In this document: one piece after another, positions 62,870 through 64,000 of the stretch | Position numbering within the stretch: position 1 is the first letter of the stretch | Layout of the letters: each line of letters starts with the position of its first letter | Source: RBG-16-64-43 sp964353865 | GTDB taxonomy: Bacteria > Chloroflexota > Anaerolineae > Anaerolineales > RBG-16-64-43 | Length of the DNA: 64,000 bases | Direction of reading: 5' to 3' | Assembly (NCBI GenBank): GCA_964353865.1 | Contig: CAYGXJ010000002.1 | Span: forward strand, 1-64,000 | Position numbers and translations under genes: made by a program | The notes under the pieces: model-generated | Databases searched by the model: none | Seen by the model: only the letters and a program-made list of their open reading frames with translations | Told to the model about the DNA's origin: nothing

Positions 62870-63940
62870 ATGGCCGACGAAACCTCCATGGCGCTCGACG
62901 CGCTATTAGCCTCGGCAACGCAGGTCGCCTCCACTCTCTCGCGGCGCGGGTTCCTCCATCTGGCCAGCCTCGGCCTGCTTACCGCGGCCGCACCCGTGGG
63001 CAGGCTGCGGGCCGCCCCGGCCGAGGCATGGCAGGCGCGCGTGGCCTACTCCTACGGGGTCAAGGTGAGGCGCGAGCCGCATCTCAAGGGCGAAGAACTG
63101 GCGACCCTCGGCCACGATGTCCTGCGCAACGTGCACGAGGTGGTTGTCTCCGAAGAGCCGGCCCACAACCGCATCTGGTACCGCGTGGGCGAGGCGGAAT
63201 ACATTCACTCGGGCGGGTTGCAGCCAGTGGCCACACGCTTTCAGATGCCGCTCCTTTCGCTCCCGCCCAACGGAGCACTCGTGGATGTGTCGGTGCCCTT
63301 CACCGATATGCGCGCCCGCCCCGGGTTTGGTGCAGCGCGCACCTATCGCTACTACTATAGCTGCACCTTCTGGATCGGCGAGATTACCGAGGCCGAGGAC
63401 GGCAAGGTCTGGTACCGCATCGACGACGATCGGACACACCTCAGCCACTGGGGGCTGGCGGAGCACTTCCGACCCATTCCTGAGCACGAGATGGCACCGA
63501 TTGCCCCTGAGCTGGAGCCGGAGCGAAAGCGCCTGGAGGTCGACCTGGCTCGCCAATGGGTGGTGGCTTACCAGGACGACACGCCGGTTTTTATGAGCCG
63601 CGCCTCCACGGGCCTCGCCATGGGCAACGGGGAATCGATGACGCCCCGCGGGCGTCACAAGGTCTACTACAAGCGTCCCTCCCGACATATGGCCGCCGGC
63701 GACTCGGCCAGCGACGGCTACGATCTACCCGGCGTGCCGTGGTGCTCGTACTTCACCACGACCGGCGTGGCCTTTCACGGCACCTACTGGCATAACGACT
63801 TTGGACGCCCACGCTCGCACGGCTGTATCAATCTGCCCTCCGAAGCGGCGCGCTGGATTTATCGTTGGACGATGCCGGGGGTGCCTTCCGGCGCACATAT
63901 CGTCCAAGGCACCCCGGGCACGCGCGTCGTCGTTAGCTGA
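62870..63940 (+). CDS. L,D-transpeptidase with Tat signal
   Basis: A 356-residue protein exported by the twin-arginine route, judging from LSRRGFLHLASLGLLTAAAP. Two SH3-like repeats (about 55-115 and 125-190), then YkuD with HGTYWHNDFGRPRSHGCINL, C319. It follows the preceding transpeptidase by 11 nt and probably shares its operon. Tat export suggests folding before secretion. Confidence 0.9.
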   Translation: MADETSMALDALLASATQVASTLSRRGFLHLASLGLLTAAAPVGRLRAAPAEAWQARVAYSYGVKVRREPHLKGEELATLGHDVLRNVHEVVVSEEPAHNRIWYRVGEAEYIHSGGLQPVATRFQMPLLSLPPNGALVDVSVPFTDMRARPGFGAARTYRYYYSCTFWIGEITEAEDGKVWYRIDDDRTHLSHWGLAEHFRPIPEHEMAPIAPELEPERKRLEVDLARQWVVAYQDDTPVFMSRASTGLAMGNGESMTPRGRHKVYYKRPSRHMAAGDSASDGYDLPGVPWCSYFTTTGVAFHGTYWHNDFGRPRSHGCINLPSEAARWIYRWTMPGVPSGAHIVQGTPGTRVVVS

Positions 63941-64000
63941 CAGGCAGCGCATCCATACCTCCCCCCTCACGGCAGGCCCGCCGAATGACCGCGGTCGCCT

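Overview
The window looks like one contiguous stretch of chromosome from a high-GC bacterium, most likely a Chloroflexota lineage near Anaerolineae. That placement is an inference from gene content and style: lipoproteins with LxAC/GAC boxes, TP-rich linkers on L,D-transpeptidases, a B-box-like zinc-finger membrane protein, a bacterial eRF1-like factor, a PQQ-propeller lipoprotein inside the yidC cluster, and DUF92 and DUF711 proteins. No rRNA or tRNA gene, CRISPR array, complete insertion sequence or prophage was seen. Housekeeping promoters look like ordinary sigma-70/A sites (TTGACx, 16-18 bp spacer, TAnnnT).

Layout. 1-3.2 kb: end of fhs, rpsO, an M23-like protein, an OsmC peroxidase and a small membrane protein. 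3.3-11.1 kb: an esterase lipoprotein, ilvE, a PH-domain membrane protein, a same-strand cluster of DnaA-box-like nonamers just before a DUF92 gene, tyrosine phenol-lyase, a SAM hydrolase, nadK and a zinc-finger membrane protein. 11.2-16.1 kb: recN, an isocitrate dehydrogenase with a very basic tail, and a dead Cys/Met-metabolism PLP gene. 16.1-23.8 kb (minus strand): DUF711, an rRNA methylase, a macro domain, rplT-rpmI-infC (infC starts with ATC), then jag-yidC-propeller-yidD-rnpA-rpmH. 24-28.6 kb: sdhCDAB and a UbiA prenyltransferase, which point to a respiratory, quinone-using cell. 28.8-38.5 kb: enoyl-CoA hydratase, alcohol dehydrogenase, AAC(3)-type acetyltransferase, a frameshifted amine oxidase, proC, surE, an aldo/keto reductase, a GNAT enzyme and a lipoprotein. 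38.9-50.5 kb: lipA, then the repair genes mutY, sbcC, sbcD and uvrA, with a regulator/nucleotidyltransferase pair and a broken ankyrin gene among them, and a DNPH1-like hydrolase. 50.6-57.6 kb: a YprB-like exonuclease, a sensor kinase with a receiver-GAF partner, a DnaJ-like protein and HtrA. 57.7-64 kb: an eRF1-like factor, three L,D-transpeptidases, ssb and an amidase.

The accessory signal lies mainly between genes. Three diverged copies of a composite element of about 245 bp, bounded by palindromes, sit at 30.2-30.8 and 38.6-38.8 kb. A second short family built on a GCATGCTATGCCC core recurs at 28.8, 40.4, 43.6 and 60.8 kb, and GC-rich snap-back palindromes occur near 40.1, 43.8 and 50.5 kb. 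Four genes are interrupted (15.0, 32.9, 45.3 and 46.3 kb). Two of those are one-base losses in G5 runs, so consensus error must be excluded before calling them decay.
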